A stretch of DNA of 64,000 nucleotides, taken from NCBI RefSeq assembly GCF_016613535.2, contig NZ_CP071518.1:248001-312000 (forward strand), read 5' to 3'. Shown here piece by piece: positions 49,105 to 58,604 of the stretch (its first letter is position 1; the number at the start of each line of letters is the position of its first letter). This DNA comes from Lysobacter solisilvae. Lineage in GTDB: Bacteria > Pseudomonadota > Gammaproteobacteria > Xanthomonadales > Xanthomonadaceae. The notes beneath the pieces were generated by a model. It was not told where the DNA came from. It worked only from the letters and a program-made list of their open reading frames with translations, and searched no databases. The translations under genes were made by a program, and so were the position numbers.

Positions 49105-50481
49105 ATGGCTGCACTCCGCGTCACCCTGATCGCCCTGCTGACCGTCGGCGTCGCGCTGGCCGGCCTGGTGGCGCCCGGCGCGCCGGCCTGGGCCCAGGCG
49201 TCGGGGAAGGCCGCCGACAAGGCCGCCAAGGCAGCGGATGCGGCCTGCGCGGCCCAGCCGGCGCCGTCCCGGCAATACGTCGCCACGACGTCCGCGCGGC
49301 TGCGCCGATCGCCGCGCGCCGATGCCGCGACGGTCGCCACGCTGCCCATCGGCACGGCGCTGCAGGTCGAATGCCGGGTCTCGGGCTGGGCCCGCGCGGG
49401 CAGTGGCGACCCGCCGGCCACGGGGTGGGTGCGCGAGGACCTGCTGCAGGCGGACATGCCCACGCTCGAGGCACTGATCTCGGCCCATGGCCGCGCGAAG
49501 GCCGGCGAACGCAAGGCGCTGGCCGAGCGCGCCGTGGCGCTGGCGCCGTTCGATGCGCGCAGCCACCAGCTGATGATCGAGACGCTCGCCGCGCGCCGCG
49601 ACCGCAAGGGCGCACAGCAGGCCAGCGCCCTGCGCGACCGCATGGTCAACCCGAAGGGCGAACAGCTGGGCAAGGAGCCGTGGACGCTGTTTGCCGTCGA
49701 GGACGGCATGGTCAATGCGGTCGCGATCATCGAGGGCCCCGATCGCTTCCGCGACGCCTCGACGTGGACGCCGCCGGGCACCCGCGGTGCGCCCGATACC
49801 TCACCGTTCCTGTTGCCCTGGCGCGGCCTCCACTTCTATCGCCGCGGCGGCGCCGACGGCGTGGTGCAGGTGCTGCAGGCGCCTGCGGCCGAAGCGATCG
49901 GCTTCTTCTCGCCGGTGCGGCACCCGCCGGCCACGGCGCGCGAGGCCACGCTGCAGGGCCTGGCGAGCAACCGGGTCGTGACTTCGGCCGAAGCGCCGGT
50001 GGCCGCGGCCCCCAGCCGCTCCGAACGCAGCCACCTGGACCGTGCGCTGCGCGCGGCGCTCAAGCGCGAACGGGTGCCGGCCAAAGCCATCAGCGCCCTG
50101 TTCGCGGCCGGCCCGAACGACGAACGCGGCGGCGTGGAGCGCCACGTGCTGGCCGCCAGCGGCAAGCCCATCCTGCTGATCACGGCGAACTGGCGCCTGC
50201 CGGCCCCCGCCGCCGACCAGGAACCGCCGCTGCTGGACGCCGTGCTGCTGATGGAGGCCGATGGCAAGGGCAACTACAAGGTGACCCATCGCCTGGTGCA
50301 GAAGACCGTCGGCGACGCCATCGCGCACCACGACTTCGTCGACCAGCTGGACCTGGACCAGGACGGCGTCGCCGAGCTGGTGTTCCGCGTGGGCCACTAC
50401 GAAGGCCACGACTACGAGATCTGGCGCTGCGACGGCGAGGCGTGGAAGACGGTGTTCCAGGGCGCCTATACGGGCGTGTAG
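49105..50481 (+). CDS. exported protein with SH3-like domain, unknown function
   Basis: A 458-residue protein with signal peptide MAALRVTLIALLTVGVALAG. An SH3b-like domain spans about residues 55-115 (YVATTSARLRRSPRADA through TGWVREDLL), often a cell-wall or protein-binding module. A helical segment (about 120-180) and a C-terminal beta-rich domain follow, ending with an EF-like acidic repeat (DQLDLDQDGVAELVFRVG) seen in FG-GAP/VCBS-like propellers. No enzyme motif is evident. It is divergent from the porin. Confidence 0.75.
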   Translation: MAALRVTLIALLTVGVALAGLVAPGAPAWAQASGKAADKAAKAADAACAAQPAPSRQYVATTSARLRRSPRADAATVATLPIGTALQVECRVSGWARAGSGDPPATGWVREDLLQADMPTLEALISAHGRAKAGERKALAERAVALAPFDARSHQLMIETLAARRDRKGAQQASALRDRMVNPKGEQLGKEPWTLFAVEDGMVNAVAIIEGPDRFRDASTWTPPGTRGAPDTSPFLLPWRGLHFYRRGGADGVVQVLQAPAAEAIGFFSPVRHPPATAREATLQGLASNRVVTSAEAPVAAAPSRSERSHLDRALRAALKRERVPAKAISALFAAGPNDERGGVERHVLAASGKPILLITANWRLPAPAADQEPPLLDAVLLMEADGKGNYKVTHRLVQKTVGDAIAHHDFVDQLDLDQDGVAELVFRVGHYEGHDYEIWRCDGEAWKTVFQGAYTGV

Positions 50482-50570
50482 GCCACGGTCCCGTGCGGTC
50501 CGTGTCACGTCGTCCCTGACGACCTCCTGCGTGTCGGCCCTGCGCGTGAGCGCTTATCCGCGCGGGCCGA

Positions 50571-52037
50571 TCACAGCTCCCCGAGCCCTTCCGCGCGACC
50601 GCCCTCGCCCACCTGCAGCAGGCGCAGGGTGTTGGTGGCGCCGTGGTGCTCCATGTGGTCGCCGCTGGTGAAGATGACGCGGTCGCCGTGTTCCAGGCGG
50701 CCGGCATCGAACAGCTGTTTGATGGACTGCCGCGCGGCCTCGCGCGAGGCCATGCCGCGGCTGTCGAAATCCACCGGGAACACGTCGCGCATCATCGCCA
50801 TGCGCCGGCGCGCGCCGTCGTGGCGCGACAGGCCGAAGATCGGCACGGAGGAACGGAAGCGCGAAAGGAACCGCGCCGTGCCGCCGGATTCGGTCGCCGC
50901 CAGGATCGCGCGCACGCCGATGTGCTCGGACAGGAACATGGTCGCCATCGCGATGGCCTGGTCGGCGCGTTCCAGGTTGCGCGGCGCCTTCTCGAAATCG
51001 GTGTCCGCCTCGAACTGGCGCTCGGCGCCCAGGCAGATGCGCGCCATCGCCTCGACGGCCTTGAGCGGGTACTTCCCGGCCGCGGATTCCTGCGACAGCA
51101 TCACCGCGTCGGTACCGTCGATGACCGAATTGGCGACGTCCAGCACTTCGGCGCGGGTGGGAATCGGGCTTTCTACCATCGACTGCAGCATCTGCGTGGC
51201 GGTGATCACCACGCGACCGCCTTCCAGCGCCTCGCGGATGATCTTCTTCTGCAGGCCGGGCAGCTCGGCATCGCCGATCTCCACGCCCAGGTCGCCGCGC
51301 GCGACCATCACCACGTCGCTGGCCTGGACGATCTCGCGCAGGTTCTCGATCGCCTCGGCGCGTTCGATCTTGGACACCAGCGCGGCATCGCTGCCGGCGG
51401 CGCGCGCGATGCGGCGGGCCTCGTCCATGTCGGCCGCGTTGCGGCAGAACGAGACGGCGATGAAGTCCGCGCCCAGGTCGGCCGCGACCTGGATCAGTTC
51501 GCGATCGCGCTGCGTCAGCGCACCCAGCGACAGGCCGCCGCCCTGCTTGTTCAGGCCCTTGCGGTCGGACAGCGCGCCATCGTTGAGAACGGTGGTGACG
51601 ATGCGCGGCCCATCGACCTGCTCCACGCGCAGCTGCATCATGCCGTCGTCCAGCAGCAGCACGTCGCCCGGAATGACGTCGCCCGGCAGCCCGAGATAGC
51701 TCACGCCGACTTCCTGCTCGGTGCCCGGCGGCGCGGTTTCGCTGGCGAGCAGGTCGAAGCGCTCGCCCGCCACCAGCTGCACCTTGCCCTGGGCGAACTT
51801 CTCGATGCGGATCTTCGGGCCGGGCAGGTCGACCAGGATCCCGACTTCCCGGCCCACCTTGTGCGCGGCTTCGCGCAACGCCTGCGCGCGCGCGACCTGC
51901 GCGGCGGGATCGCCGTGCGAGAAGTTGAGGCGGACAACGTCCACGCCGGCACGGAGGATGGCCTCCATCACGCCCGGCGCGTCGGTGGCCGGGCCCAGCG
52001 TGGCGAGGATCTTGGTGCGGCGCGATTGGTTCTGCAT
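50571..52037 (-). CDS. pyk: pyruvate kinase
   Basis: Transfers phosphate from PEP to ADP, the last glycolytic step. The 488-residue protein starts MQNQSRRTKILATLGPATDA. The substrate residues are in VVRLNFSHGD, the metal-binding Glu/Asp in MVARGDLGVEIG, and the signature follows as ITATQMLQSMVESPIPTRAE and DGTDAVMLSQESAAGKYP. The C-terminal regulatory domain is present. It lies downstream of pgk and a HAD phosphatase gene in the same direction and resembles PykA. Confidence 0.96.
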   Translation of the reverse strand: MQNQSRRTKILATLGPATDAPGVMEAILRAGVDVVRLNFSHGDPAAQVARAQALREAAHKVGREVGILVDLPGPKIRIEKFAQGKVQLVAGERFDLLASETAPPGTEQEVGVSYLGLPGDVIPGDVLLLDDGMMQLRVEQVDGPRIVTTVLNDGALSDRKGLNKQGGGLSLGALTQRDRELIQVAADLGADFIAVSFCRNAADMDEARRIARAAGSDAALVSKIERAEAIENLREIVQASDVVMVARGDLGVEIGDAELPGLQKKIIREALEGGRVVITATQMLQSMVESPIPTRAEVLDVANSVIDGTDAVMLSQESAAGKYPLKAVEAMARICLGAERQFEADTDFEKAPRNLERADQAIAMATMFLSEHIGVRAILAATESGGTARFLSRFRSSVPIFGLSRHDGARRRMAMMRDVFPVDFDSRGMASREAARQSIKQLFDAGRLEHGDRVIFTSGDHMEHHGATNTLRLLQVGEGGRAEGLGEL

Positions 52038-52123
52038 GGTGGCGTGCGCTGGCTGGATTGAATCACCGAACGCTAGCACAGGCCGGATACACGACAACCG
52101 GCCGTGGTGCAGTGAATACGAAG

Positions 52124-52762
52124 TCAGGCCGCCAGCAGCACCGGCAATTCGTCCGGCCGCGACGCGAGTTGCGCCGCGCCGGCATGGCGCAGCTCATCCG
52201 CGCCGCCAAAGCCCCACAGCACGCCGACATTGCGCATCCCGTGGTGGAGCGCGCCTTCGATGTCCATGCGGCGGTCGCCGATCATCCAGCAATCGGCCGG
52301 CGCGACGTCGAGCCGGCGCAGGGCCTCGGCGATGAGTTCGGGCTTGTGGCTGCGGCTGCCGTCCACGGTGGCGCCGACGACATCGACGAAGCGATGGCCG
52401 AAGGGCAGGTGTTCGGCGATCCTGCGGGCGTGCGGCTCGTTCTTCGCCGTCACCACGGCCAGCCGGTGGCCGGCCGCGTGCAGGGCCTCGATCGCCGCGC
52501 CGATGCCGTCGTAGATGCGGTGCTCGGCCCAGCCGTGGGTCTCGAAGCGGTCGCGGTAATGCAGCACGGCCTCTTCGACCTTCGCCTCGTCGCGCAGCAG
52601 CGGCGCGAAGCTGGTGCGCAGCGACGGACCGATCCAGGCGCGCAGTTCGTCCGCGCCGGGGACCTGCAGCCCCATCTGCGTGAGCGCGTGCGCCACGCAG
52701 CGGGTGATGCCGACCTCCGAGTCGATCAGCGTGCCGTCCATGTCGAAGAAGATCGTGGGCAT
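52124..52762 (-). CDS. HAD-superfamily phosphatase (phosphoglycolate phosphatase-like)
   Basis: A 212-residue Cof-unrelated HAD hydrolase starting MPTIFFDMDGTLIDSEVG, which is motif I with both aspartates. Motif II is AVVTAKNEP, motif III the lysine in SRSHKPELIAEAL, and motif IV the aspartates in WMIGDRRMDIEGA. The cap domain spans about residues 18-90. It resembles Gph/PpaX-type enzymes; the substrate is not certain. It lies 86 bases upstream of pyk and 127 bases downstream of pgk. Confidence 0.9.
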   Translation of the reverse strand: MPTIFFDMDGTLIDSEVGITRCVAHALTQMGLQVPGADELRAWIGPSLRTSFAPLLRDEAKVEEAVLHYRDRFETHGWAEHRIYDGIGAAIEALHAAGHRLAVVTAKNEPHARRIAEHLPFGHRFVDVVGATVDGSRSHKPELIAEALRRLDVAPADCWMIGDRRMDIEGALHHGMRNVGVLWGFGGADELRHAGAAQLASRPDELPVLLAA

Positions 52763-52889
52763 GGGTTCCCTGTTTTTTTTCGAGCGGGTGGAGCGAGGAA
52801 GGCGATACGGGCGCTTCATTGTCCTCGGCCGCGGGCGCGGCCCGGACATGCCGGTTACTTCACCTCAGTCCCGGGCCGGATGCTTCACT

Positions 52890-54065
52890 TCAGTCCCGGG
52901 CCTCCAGCGCCGACACCGCCGGCAGTGCCTTGCCTTCCAGGAATTCCAGGAACGCGCCGCCGCCGGTGGAGATGTAGGACACGTCCTGCTCGATGCCGTA
53001 CTTGTCCACGGCCGCCAGGGTGTCGCCGCCGCCGGCGATGGAGAACGCCTTCGACGCGGCGATCGCCTGCGCCAGCGCCCTGGTGCCTTCGCCGAAGGCA
53101 TCGAACTCGAACACGCCGACCGGGCCGTTCCAGACCACCGTGCCGGCGTCCTTGATCATCTGCGCATAGCGCGCGGCGGTCTGCGGGCCGATGTCGAGGA
53201 TCATGTCGTCGGCGGTGACCGCGTCGACGGCCTTGACGGTGGCCGGCGCATCGGCGGCGAAGGCCGGGGCGACCACCACGTCGGTGGGCACGGGGATCTC
53301 TGCGCCGCGGGCGCGGGCGTCGGCCATGATCTTCTTGGCGGTGTCGAGGAGGTCCATTTCCACCAGCGACTTGCCCACGTTGTGGCCCATCGCGGCGATG
53401 AAGGTGTTGGCGATGCCACCACCGACGATCAACTGGTCGACCTTGCCCACCAGCGACGCGAGCAGTTCCAGCTTCGTGCTCACCTTGGACCCGGCGACGA
53501 TCGCCAGCAACGGCCGCGCCGGGTTGTCCAGGGCCTTGGCCAGCGCATCGAGTTCGGCCATCAGCAGCGGACCACCGGCGGCTACCGCGGCGTGGCGGAT
53601 CACGCCATGCGTGGAGGCCTGGGCGCGATGCGCGGTGCCGAAGGCGTCCATGACGAACACGTCGCACAGGGCGGCGTATTTCCTGGACAGCGTCTCGTCG
53701 TCCTTGCCCTCGCCCGGGTTCATGCGGCAGTTCTCCAGCAGCACGAGCTGGCCGGGCTTCACTTCGAAGCCGCCATCCACCCAGTCGCGCACCAGCGGCA
53801 CCTCGAAGCCGAGCAGCTCACCCAGGCGCTGCGCCACCGGGGCCAGCGAGTCCTCCTGCGTCCACACGCCTTCCTTCGGGCGGCCCAGGTGCGACATCAC
53901 CATGACCGCCGCGCCCTGCTCCAGCGCGCGCCGCAGGGTCGGCAGCGACGCGGTCAGGCGCTGGTCGGAGGTGACCTTGCCCGCCGCGACCGGCACGTTG
54001 AGGTCCTGGCGGATCAGCACGCGCTTGCCGGCGAGGTCGAGGTCGGTCATGCGGACGATGGACAT
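52890..54065 (-). CDS. pgk: phosphoglycerate kinase
   Basis: Transfers phosphate from 1,3-bisphosphoglycerate to ADP. The 391-residue protein starts [20 protein letters not shown], with AGGAG six bases upstream. The N-domain basic patch ([20 protein letters not shown]), the hinge, and the nucleotide-domain signatures [15 protein letters not shown] and [14 protein letters not shown] are intact. gap lies about 8.7 kb upstream on the same strand instead of adjacent; the DUF2339/DUF3999 pair and metE lie between. Confidence 0.97.
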   Translation of the reverse strand: MSIVRMTDLDLAGKRVLIRQDLNVPVAAGKVTSDQRLTASLPTLRRALEQGAAVMVMSHLGRPKEGVWTQEDSLAPVAQRLGELLGFEVPLVRDWVDGGFEVKPGQLVLLENCRMNPGEGKDDETLSRKYAALCDVFVMDAFGTAHRAQASTHGVIRHAAVAAGGPLLMAELDALAKALDNPARPLLAIVAGSKVSTKLELLASLVGKVDQLIVGGGIANTFIAAMGHNVGKSLVEMDLLDTAKKIMADARARGAEIPVPTDVVVAPAFAADAPATVKAVDAVTADDMILDIGPQTAARYAQMIKDAGTVVWNGPVGVFEFDAFGEGTRALAQAIAASKAFSIAGGGDTLAAVDKYGIEQDVSYISTGGGAFLEFLEGKALPAVSALEARD

Positions 54066-54339
54066 GGAACTCCTGGGGCCGTGGGGGCGGGCGAAAAAAG
54101 GGGGCACATTGTCGGTGGGGCGGGCGGGGGATTCAAACGCGACGGCACGGGGAGCGGGATTCCGCCAGGGCCCCACGGCGGTCCGCTCTGCCGGCAGGGA
54201 TCTCCTTCCAGCGCGTTCCGCCGAAGTCCCCTGCCCGCTTTTCATCATTTGACTTGCCCCGGGGCCGCCCTTACGGTCCCCCGGTCGAGGTGATCATCTC
54301 CTCATTGCGATAGAGAGATGTGACAAGCGACCGCCGGGC
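54066..54339. other. intergenic region upstream of the metE riboswitch
   Basis: This is the pgk leader side plus the start of the metE control region. No gene is visible. A GAGGTGATCATCTCCTC near-palindrome lies at about 54287-54303 and could be an operator. A possible -10 (GATAGA) follows near 54309, with TTGCGA just before it. Promoter assignment is weak. Confidence 0.3.
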
Positions 54340-54520
54340 AGCCGGTGGTTCGCCAGAGGGAATCCGGTGCGGCGCCCCGTGCGTCCATTCCGGAGCTGCC
54401 CCGCAGCGGTGTTGGAAACGACCGCCGTCTCAAGCACTGGGCGCAAGCCCGGGAAGCGACGGCCAGTAGGAGGTCCGGGCGTGTCCGCCGGGCCGTGTCC
54501 TCAGCCCGAAGACCTGCCCC
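54340..54520 (+). promoter_or_regulatory. cobalamin (B12) riboswitch upstream of metE
   Basis: The conserved adenosylcobalamin-aptamer blocks occur in order: GCCGGTGGTTCGCC, GGGAATCCGGTGCGG, CTGCCCCGCAGCGGTG, AGCACTGGGC, CCGGGAAGCGACGGCCAGTA and CCCGAAGACCTGCC (54504-54517). That order and the closing GACCTGCC are diagnostic for the class. It is known to shut off the B12-independent enzyme MetE when B12 is available, matching the gene 200 bases downstream. The call is from motif reading, not a covariance search. Confidence 0.92.
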
Positions 54521-54561
54521 GACCGGAAGCTCGCTTCCGTCCGACTCCCGGCACGCCGGTG

Positions 54562-54587
54562 CGCGATCGATTGAACGATCGATCGCG
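54562..54587 (+). promoter_or_regulatory. hairpin in the metE leader, candidate expression platform
   Basis: CGCGATCGAT and ATCGATCGCG form perfect 10-bp arms around TGAACG, 42 bases after the aptamer and 132 bases before the metE ATG. There is no T-run, so it is not a classic terminator. It could act in anti-termination or ribosome-site masking, or be incidental. Confidence 0.35.
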
Positions 54588-54718
54588 TCCGCAGGCGGCC
54601 GGTTCGCCCGCGGGGGCGAAGGTCGAACACCGTCGCCGTCATCGGTTCCTGCCCCACCGGGCGGGCGAGGTGTGCCTTCGTTGCCCTGCGTCTTGCCCAT
54701 GCAACGCAGGAGATCACC

Positions 54719-57037
54719 ATGCAGCAGTCGCAATCGCACTCGCACTTCCCGTCGACGGACGCCGCGCGCCCGCTCGTCACCCACCTCGGCTTTCCGCGCA
54801 TCGGCGCACGCCGCGAGCTCAAGCAGGCGTTGGAGGCGTTCTGGAGCGGCGAAACCAGCGCCGGAGCCCTGCAGGACACCGCTTCGGCGCTGCGCCAGCG
54901 TCACTGGCAGCTGGCGCGCGAGGCCGGCGCCGACGTCGTGCCGTGCAACGACTTCACCCTGTACGACCACGTGCTCGACACGGCGGTGCTGTTCGATGCC
55001 ATCCCGCCCTCGCACCGGGCGCTGTGCGAGGCCGATCCGCTGGCCGGGTATTTCGCCCTCGCGCGCGGCCTCCAGCGCGACGGCCACGACCTGCGCGCGC
55101 TGGAAATGACCAAGTGGTTCGACACCAACTACCACTACCTGGTCCCCGAGTTCGCAGCCGACCAGACCTTTACCCTGCGCGCCGGCAAGCCGCTGGCCGA
55201 ACTGGCGCATGCGCGCGCGCTGGGACTGGAAGCCCGGCCCGTGCTGCTGGGCCCGGTGTCCTTCCTCAAGCTGGGCAAGCGCAGCGACGGCGGATGCCCG
55301 CTTGAACTGCTCGACGCGCTGCTGCCCGCCTACGCGCAGCTGCTCGAACAGCTCCGGCGCGCGGGCGCGCCATGGGTGCAGATCGACGAGCCCTGCCTGG
55401 TGCTCGACCTCACGCCGCAGGAACAGGCCGCCTATCGCCGCGCGTTCGCGGCGCTGGCGCAGGCGGACGCGCCGCAGCTGCTGCTGGCGACGTATTTCGG
55501 CGCGCTGGGCGACAACACCGCGCTGGTCGCATCGCTGCCGGTGCAGGGCCTGCACGTCGACCTGGTGCGCGCGCCGGGACAGCTGGAGACCGTGCTCGCG
55601 GCGGTACCCGAGCGAGTTGCGCTCAGCCTGGGCGTCGTCGATGGCCGCAACATCTGGCGCGCGGATCTGGACGCGGCCGTGGAGCTGGTCAAGCGCGCGG
55701 GAGCGCGGGCCCGATGGATCGCGCCCTCATGCTCGCTGCTGCACGTTCCGGTGGACCTGCAGCTGGAACGCAAGCTGCCCGACCGCCTGCGCGGCTGGAT
55801 GGCGTATGCACGGCAGAAGCTGGAGGAACTGCGCGTACTGGCCGACGCGCTGGGCGGCGACGAAGCGGCCCGTGAGGCGCTGGACATCGCCGGCCGCGCG
55901 CGCGTGGCGCGGCTGCTGTCGCCGATGCTGCGCAATCCGCGGGTGCGCGAACGCGTGGAAGCGGTGACGCCCGACCAGTCGCGCCGGCTTTCCCCGTATC
56001 CGCAGCGCGCGCCACTGCAGGCGCAGCGGCTGCAGCTGCCGACGTTTCCCACCACCACGATCGGTTCCTTCCCGCAGACCGGGGCCGTGCGCCAGGCGCG
56101 CGCCGACCACCGCGCCGGACGCATCGACGATGGTGCCTACCGCGCGTTCCTGGAAGCCGAGACGGATCGCTGCCTGCTCGAACAGGAAGCCCTGGGCCTG
56201 GACGTGCTGGTGCACGGCGAGTTCGAGCGCAACGACATGGTGGAGTATTTCGGCGAGCAGCTGGAGGGCTTCGCCTTCACCGGCCATGGCTGGGTGCAGA
56301 GCTACGGCTCGCGCTGCGTGAAGCCGCCGGTGCTGTTCGGCGACGTCTGGCGCCCGGCGGACATGACGGTGGCGTGGGCGCGCTACGCGCAGTCGCGCAC
56401 GCGCAAGCCGGTGAAGGGGATGCTCACCGGCCCGGTGACGATCCTGCAGTGGTCGTTCGTGCGCGACGACCAGTCCCGCGCGCAGACCTGCCGGCAGATC
56501 GCGCTGGCGCTGCGCGAGGAGGTGCTGGCGCTGGAAGCGGCTGGGGTGGGCATCATCCAGATCGACGAGCCGGCGCTGCGCGAAGGCCTGCCGCTGCGGC
56601 GCGGCGACTGGGCGGCGTACCTGGACTGGGCCGGTGAATGCTTCCGCCTGGCGGCCAATGGCGTGGGCGACGCGACGCAGATCCACACCCACATGTGCTA
56701 CGCGCAGTTCAACGACATCATCGAGTCGGTGGCGCAGCTGGACGCCGACGTGATCTCGATCGAGACCTCGCGCTCGCGGATGGAACTGCTCGACGCTTTC
56801 GCGCGTTACCGCTACCCCAACGGGATTGGCCCGGGCGTGTACGACATCCATTCCCCGCGCGTGCCCTGCGCGCAGGAGATGCGCGAGCTGCTGGACAAGG
56901 CGCTGGACGTCGTGCCGTCCATGCAGCTGTGGGTCAATCCGGATTGCGGGTTGAAGACCCGCGGGTGGCCCGAAGTGCGCGATGCGCTGCGGGCAATGGT
57001 GCAGGCGGCGCAGGGATTGCGCGAGGCCGTGGCCTAG
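54719..57037 (+). CDS. metE: cobalamin-independent methionine synthase
   Basis: Transfers the methyl group of methyl-THF-triglutamate to homocysteine. The 772-residue protein has AGGAG nine bases before the ATG. The N-terminal barrel starts at LVTHLGFPRIGARRELKQAL. The C-terminal catalytic barrel starts at TTTIGSFPQTGAVRQAR and carries the zinc ligands in HTHMCYAQFND and NPDCGLKTRGW. It is about 12 residues longer than common MetE proteins because of a Gln/Ser/His-rich N-terminus. The upstream B12 riboswitch is expected to repress it when vitamin B12 and MetH are available. Confidence 0.97.
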   Translation: MQQSQSHSHFPSTDAARPLVTHLGFPRIGARRELKQALEAFWSGETSAGALQDTASALRQRHWQLAREAGADVVPCNDFTLYDHVLDTAVLFDAIPPSHRALCEADPLAGYFALARGLQRDGHDLRALEMTKWFDTNYHYLVPEFAADQTFTLRAGKPLAELAHARALGLEARPVLLGPVSFLKLGKRSDGGCPLELLDALLPAYAQLLEQLRRAGAPWVQIDEPCLVLDLTPQEQAAYRRAFAALAQADAPQLLLATYFGALGDNTALVASLPVQGLHVDLVRAPGQLETVLAAVPERVALSLGVVDGRNIWRADLDAAVELVKRAGARARWIAPSCSLLHVPVDLQLERKLPDRLRGWMAYARQKLEELRVLADALGGDEAAREALDIAGRARVARLLSPMLRNPRVRERVEAVTPDQSRRLSPYPQRAPLQAQRLQLPTFPTTTIGSFPQTGAVRQARADHRAGRIDDGAYRAFLEAETDRCLLEQEALGLDVLVHGEFERNDMVEYFGEQLEGFAFTGHGWVQSYGSRCVKPPVLFGDVWRPADMTVAWARYAQSRTRKPVKGMLTGPVTILQWSFVRDDQSRAQTCRQIALALREEVLALEAAGVGIIQIDEPALREGLPLRRGDWAAYLDWAGECFRLAANGVGDATQIHTHMCYAQFNDIIESVAQLDADVISIETSRSRMELLDAFARYRYPNGIGPGVYDIHSPRVPCAQEMRELLDKALDVVPSMQLWVNPDCGLKTRGWPEVRDALRAMVQAAQGLREAVA

Positions 57038-57107
57038 CCCGCATGCGTGGGGTGCAGGCGTGCCGCACGCGGCGCGCCTGCATGCCCGCCCGGATCAGAT
57101 CAATTCA

Positions 57108-57146
57108 GATGTGATCAGATCAGATCAGATCAGATCAGATCACATC
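57108..57146. repeat. GATCA microsatellite inside an inverted repeat
   Basis: Six perfect tandem copies of GATCA (57113-57142) are flanked by GATGTGATC and GATCACATC, so the whole segment can form a hairpin between the convergent metE and DUF3999 genes. Each unit contains a GATC site. Confidence 0.85.
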
Positions 57147-57150
57147 GGGA

Positions 57151-58575
57151 TCAGGGAGAAGGATCGGGTTCTGGCATGGTTTCGGACCCGGGCGGGGCGG
57201 GCGCGGCGCCCACCTGCCCCGGCGGACGCGCGACGCGCAGCAGCGTCACCGCGAAGCCCGCGATCACCAGCGCGCCCAGTCCGAGCACGCTCCACAGCAG
57301 CCAGGTCTTCCAGTCCCGCTGAGGGGTCACCGCCGCGTCGCCCGCGAGCGGCACGGAGGCTCCCAGGTAAGCCGGGGCCGGCTGCCAGTCCTTGCCAAGA
57401 CGCTTGCGCAGGTCCGCCACCAGTCGCGCGATCGGCGAGTCCGCGCGCGCGGCGCGCGTGCTGCCCGCGGCCAGCGCGAACGGCGGCGCCCCCTGGGCCA
57501 GGAAGACGACCACTTCCGGGCGGTAGCCCAGGCGCAGCGTCGGTGTTTCCAGCACCGGCGCGCTCGCGCGCAGGCGCCAATGGCGATCGCGCACGCGGGC
57601 GTCGAGCACGCGGGCGGGAGACTGACCGCCCGTGCCTACCTGGCCCGTGCCTACCTGGTACGCCATCCACGGACCGGCGCGCAGCTGCCAGGCCGCGTCG
57701 GCGTCGTCGCGGCTCTCCAGCCGCCATTCGACGGCGTGGTTGCCGGGCATCGCCACGTCCACCCACTGCACGGGAAAGCGGCCGGGCAACTCGAAGGAAA
57801 ACTCGCGGCCCTCGCCGACGCCGCGCAGCTCCAGCCAGCTGGGCGCCGGCTGCGCGCGCGCGGCGGCGAGTTCGGCCTGCACACCGGTGATCGTGAGCGG
57901 CTGCGCGGCGCTGTCCGGCGTCAGGCGCAGGTAGCGCGCCTTCTGGTAGTGCGGCAGCAGTCCGTACAGTTCGATGCGCCGGTGCAGCAGCCGCCGGTCC
58001 TCGCGTTGCAGGTCGACCAGACGGCCACGCGTGGCCAATGGCTGCCAGTGTTCGAGGTCGTCGCTGGCTTCCACGCTGTAGCCCAGGTCGAGCGCGTCGA
58101 CCGGTTGCCAGTGCAGTTCCAGGGCGACGATCGCCTCGCGCACGCGGCTGACATCGATCAGCACCGCGCTGCGCGGCAACGCCGCCACCGCGGTGTCGGT
58201 GATGCGTGCTTCCACGCGCCGCAGTCGGCCGTCGGTGTCGGCCTGGCTCACCAGTTCCCAGCCCTGCCCGGCCGCGCCACCGGGCGTGGCGGGCAGCGCG
58301 AACCACGGCAGATCGATGCGGGCCGGCGGCCTGGCCAGCGGTTCTTCCGGGATGAAGACATCAGCGGCGACGGCCTGGCCGTCGTGGTTGACCACCACCA
58401 CGTCGCGCAGCGCGCGGTCGCGCGCCTGCCGGTACACGGCCTCGTCCAGGGTGATCCGGTACGCGCCGGCGTCGTCACGGCCCAGCGTGAGCGGCCACTG
58501 GCGTGCGTAGTCGTCGCGCACCGCGGCCGACACCGCCAGCGGGACCAGCGTCAACAGAATCCAGAAGCGCTTCAT
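57151..58575 (-). CDS. DUF3999 domain-containing exported protein
   Basis: A 474-residue envelope protein with signal peptide MKRFWILLTLVPLAVSA, AAGGA before the ATG at 58575, and a C-terminal membrane helix (about 428-450, LLWSVLGLGALVIAGFAVTL). The region between is beta-rich (RDDYARQWPLTLGRDDAGAY and similar blocks), characteristic of DUF3999. An alternative start at 58608 overlaps the DUF2339 stop. DUF3999 genes commonly follow DUF2339 genes, as here, so the two probably work together in the envelope. The function is unknown. Confidence 0.88.
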   Translation of the reverse strand: MKRFWILLTLVPLAVSAAVRDDYARQWPLTLGRDDAGAYRITLDEAVYRQARDRALRDVVVVNHDGQAVAADVFIPEEPLARPPARIDLPWFALPATPGGAAGQGWELVSQADTDGRLRRVEARITDTAVAALPRSAVLIDVSRVREAIVALELHWQPVDALDLGYSVEASDDLEHWQPLATRGRLVDLQREDRRLLHRRIELYGLLPHYQKARYLRLTPDSAAQPLTITGVQAELAAARAQPAPSWLELRGVGEGREFSFELPGRFPVQWVDVAMPGNHAVEWRLESRDDADAAWQLRAGPWMAYQVGTGQVGTGGQSPARVLDARVRDRHWRLRASAPVLETPTLRLGYRPEVVVFLAQGAPPFALAAGSTRAARADSPIARLVADLRKRLGKDWQPAPAYLGASVPLAGDAAVTPQRDWKTWLLWSVLGLGALVIAGFAVTLLRVARPPGQVGAAPAPPGSETMPEPDPSP

Positions 58576-58604
58576 GCGTCCTTCCCCAGGGTTCGAGCGC
58601 GTGC

